Source: Paracoccaceae bacterium
GTDB lineage: Bacteria; Pseudomonadota; Alphaproteobacteria; Rhodobacterales; Rhodobacteraceae
DNA: 6,951 nt
Reading direction: 5' to 3'
Assembly (NCBI GenBank): GCA_016764835.1
Contig: JAESRD010000303.1
Location: forward strand, 1 to 6,951
This document shows, piece by piece, positions 5,617 through 6,951 of this stretch. Under the pieces are notes generated by a model. The model ran no database searches, was not told the DNA's origin, and saw nothing but the letters and a program-made list of their open reading frames with translations. Position numbers and translations under genes: made by a program. Numbering within the stretch: position 1 is the stretch's first letter; every line of letters begins with the position of its first letter.

Positions 5617-6219
5617 ATGAAACTGCTAAGCTCGCCAACTTCGCCCTTTGTCCGAAAAATCCGGGTGATGATCATCGAGGCCGATAAAAGCGCCGGTATC
5701 GAACTGCTTGAGGTCGCGACCACGCCGTTGGCCACCAGCCCAGACGTGGCCGCCGCCAACCCGATCGGCAAAATTCCGGCGCTGCTGCGCCAAGACGGCC
5801 CGGCGATTTACGACAGCCGCGTGATCGCGCGCTATCTCGATGATCTGTGGCAAACCGAGTTTTACCCAAAATCGCGGCTATGGGAGCTGCTGACGCTTGA
5901 GGCGACAGCCGATGCGATCTGCGACTCAGCGGTATCAATGGCTTATGAGGTGAAATTCCGCAGCCCCGAAATGCAGATGCCAGACTGGCTGGAGGCACAA
6001 TGGGCCAAAATCGCCCGCGCCCTAGACGTGATCGAAGCCCGCTGGATGAGCCACCTTGCCGGGCCGCTCGACGCCGCCCAGATCGCGGTTGGCTGTGCGC
6101 TCGAATATCTCGACCTGCGCCATGAGGGGCGTGATTGGCGCGCCAGCCGCCCGGTGCTCGCCGCTTGGCAGGCCGCGTTTGCGCAGAGGTCTGCGATGTT
6201 GGCGACGGTGCCGCAATAG
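5617..6219 (+). CDS. Glutathione S-transferase family protein
   Basis: The 200-aa protein has GST architecture. The N-terminal thioredoxin-like domain (1-77) has SSPTSPFVRKIRV, where Ser9 is the usual position of the activating Ser/Cys. NPIGKIPAL follows with the cis-proline (P54), then YDSRVIARYLDD, whose D66-S67 pair binds the glutamyl part of glutathione. A helical C-terminal domain (about 85-195) follows. Such proteins conjugate or reduce electrophiles with glutathione in the cytosol; the substrate cannot be told. The start at 5617 is supported by AGGA at 5607-5610 with 6 nt spacing and by the fold beginning right there. The frame is open further upstream (from 5398), but that stretch overlaps the PaiB-like gene in another frame. 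It sits 26 nt after that gene, last in the tight plus-strand run. Confidence 0.9.
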   Translation: MKLLSSPTSPFVRKIRVMIIEADKSAGIELLEVATTPLATSPDVAAANPIGKIPALLRQDGPAIYDSRVIARYLDDLWQTEFYPKSRLWELLTLEATADAICDSAVSMAYEVKFRSPEMQMPDWLEAQWAKIARALDVIEARWMSHLAGPLDAAQIAVGCALEYLDLRHEGRDWRASRPVLAAWQAAFAQRSAMLATVPQ

Positions 6220-6238
6220 GGCCGACGGGGCAGGCGGC

Positions 6239-6388
6239 ATGGAGATTGTTCTCGGTGAACTTTTTAAATGGCTGCAAAGAACCCTAAAGAACCATAGGTT
6301 TACGAGGTGGGTCTTGAGTAGCGTTTTATTTGGGTTTGGCTGGTGGTGGGGTTACATCCAACTGGCAAACTTTATGGGTTGGCGCTAG
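6239..6388 (+). CDS. Possible small single-pass membrane protein (49 aa)
   Basis: The short frame begins with a basic amphipathic stretch (LFKWLQRTLKNHRFTRW, residues 8-24). A hydrophobic segment rich in aromatic residues follows (VLSSVLFGFGWWWGYIQLANF, 25-45), and it ends in GWR. This fits a small inner-membrane protein with a cytosolic N-terminus. I do not recognise the family. The start is 19 nt after the GST stop, with only a weak AGG 4 nt upstream. Base composition is more A/T-rich than in the preceding gene. It could be a real downstream cistron or a chance frame. Confidence 0.4.
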   Translation: MEIVLGELFKWLQRTLKNHRFTRWVLSSVLFGFGWWWGYIQLANFMGWR

Positions 6389-6469
6389 CTTGTCGCAGCG
6401 TGCTGCCGCTCGCCGGGCAATAATTTCAACGTTGGCGGGAGTGAGGGGCTAGATCTGAATTGCCGTGTC

Positions 6470-6712
6470 TTAGCGGGCCAAGCGCCATAACTGGTAGAGT
6501 GAAACGCAAGATGCCAGCACGGCCAGAGGCAGCCATATTGCTTGTGATTGCTCCAAATAGACGCCGCCAGTATCGCCGTCAAAACACCGCCCCACCTCGT
6601 TGAAACAGGTGCGCCATTTGAAATAGAGCGCGTAATAAGCAAACCAAAGCATCGTGGACAATCCCAAAGACGCGCCCAAGATTGTTTTTTTGATCAAACT
6701 GCTGTCGCTCAA
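6470..6712 (-). CDS. Small two-pass membrane protein with a Cys pair (80 aa, hypothetical)
   Basis: The protein reads as a basic N-terminus (LIKKT) and a first hydrophobic segment at about 10-31. A polar, acidic loop of about 25 residues carries Cys36 and Cys43, and a second hydrophobic segment (about 58-77) ends with basic RLAR. By the positive-inside rule both ends are cytosolic and the loop is periplasmic, where the two Cys could form a disulfide. No known family is recognised. The only upstream start in this frame is TTG at 6710-6712, without a clear ribosome binding site. A start at Met21 would cut into the first membrane segment, so TTG is preferred. It lies 36 nt downstream of a beta-barrel fragment on the same strand and converges with the plus-strand genes across 81 nt. 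Confidence 0.6.
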   Translation of the reverse strand: MSDSSLIKKTILGASLGLSTMLWFAYYALYFKWRTCFNEVGRCFDGDTGGVYLEQSQAIWLPLAVLASCVSLYQLWRLAR

Positions 6713-6748
6713 GGTTACGGGCCCACGCTAAATTTTAATAGCAACCAC

Positions 6749-6928
6749 CTAAAAATTAAAGCTAATGCCCAAATTAAGCGCATTGGTAACAATGCTCGTT
6801 TCCAACGTGCCGCCACCGTCCAAATCAGCGCTATTGACCGAATAAGTGCCCTTATACTCACCAAAGACCGAGAACTGGTCACTCAGCGGATAACTCGCCC
6901 CGGCGATCCATGTCGTTGGCAAAAGCAT
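6749..6928 (-). pseudogene. C-terminal part of an outer-membrane beta-barrel protein, frame broken upstream
   Basis: The minus strand from 6928 to the TAG at 6749-6751 encodes 59 residues with alternating polar and hydrophobic strands: [26 protein letters not shown], then [15 protein letters not shown]. The terminal Phe with alternating aromatics is the usual C-terminal signal for insertion by the BAM complex. This looks like the last strands of a porin or OmpA-type barrel rather than a whole protein. Directly upstream, the frame has a stop (TAA, 6932-6934) beside a run of six T on the plus strand (6928-6933). Removing one base from that run would join the frame to the open frame that continues to the window edge. 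It is therefore either a frameshifted pseudogene, a sequencing indel, or a truncated gene. The rest lies outside the window. Confidence 0.5.
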
Positions 6929-6951
6929 TTTTTACTGATTTAGGCTTTGAA

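Noticed and set aside
5672..6277. 201-aa open frame on the minus strand
   Set aside because: It is antisense to the GST-like gene, rich in Arg/Pro/Ala as expected of shadow frames in GC-rich DNA, and shows no recognisable domain.
6548..6943. 131-aa open frame on the plus strand
   Set aside because: It runs antisense across both the 80-aa membrane protein and the beta-barrel fragment, each of which has convincing protein features; this frame has none.
1..6951. CRISPR array, rRNA, plasmid origin
   Set aside because: No regularly spaced repeats of suitable length, no rRNA-like sequence and no iteron set were seen.

Overview
The window looks like chromosomal DNA of an alphaproteobacterium, most likely of the Rhodobacteraceae/Roseobacter group. 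The evidence is the GC-rich, codon-biased gene block on the right half (DapF opening with PFMKMHGLGNDF, then MtaB, a PaiB-like protein and a GST) and the tRNA-Lys placed directly before dapF. This is recognition from memory; no search was run.

The left third (1-2620) is an accessory region that looks more A/T-rich than the right side. It opens with the 5' end of an IS5-like insertion sequence running leftward off the window (about 1-121, minus strand). Its transposase start is preceded by an 11-bp hairpin that buries the ribosome binding site. Next is a dense palindromic regulatory region (128-203): a 13-bp palindrome, then a perfect 24-bp inverted repeat ending 4 nt before a start codon. Two plus-strand genes follow, 15 bp apart. 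The first encodes a one-chain regulator/protease (HTH_XRE plus ImmA/IrrE zinc peptidase, 425 aa). The second encodes a Beta-protein-family protein of unknown function (372 aa). The pair abuts the 3' end of a minus-strand tRNA-Lys(TTT), a typical boundary for integrated elements. My best reading is a small self-regulated defence-like or toxin-antitoxin-like cassette. This is inference.

The middle (2677-6219) is core genome. It holds tRNA-Lys with a plausible minus-strand promoter, then a tight plus-strand run: dapF (lysine/peptidoglycan precursor), mtaB (tRNA ms2t6A modification, overlapping dapF by 1 nt), a PaiB-like FMN-binding protein and a glutathione S-transferase-like protein. The spacings (1-nt overlap, 18 nt, 26 nt) suggest co-transcription. 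DapF carries Ser where the family normally has its second catalytic Cys.

The right end (6220-6951) holds small genes. There is a possible 49-aa single-pass membrane protein on the plus strand. Convergent to it on the minus strand are an 80-aa two-pass membrane protein with a Cys pair in its loop, and the C-terminal part of an outer-membrane beta-barrel whose reading frame is broken at a run of six A/T bases near the window edge.
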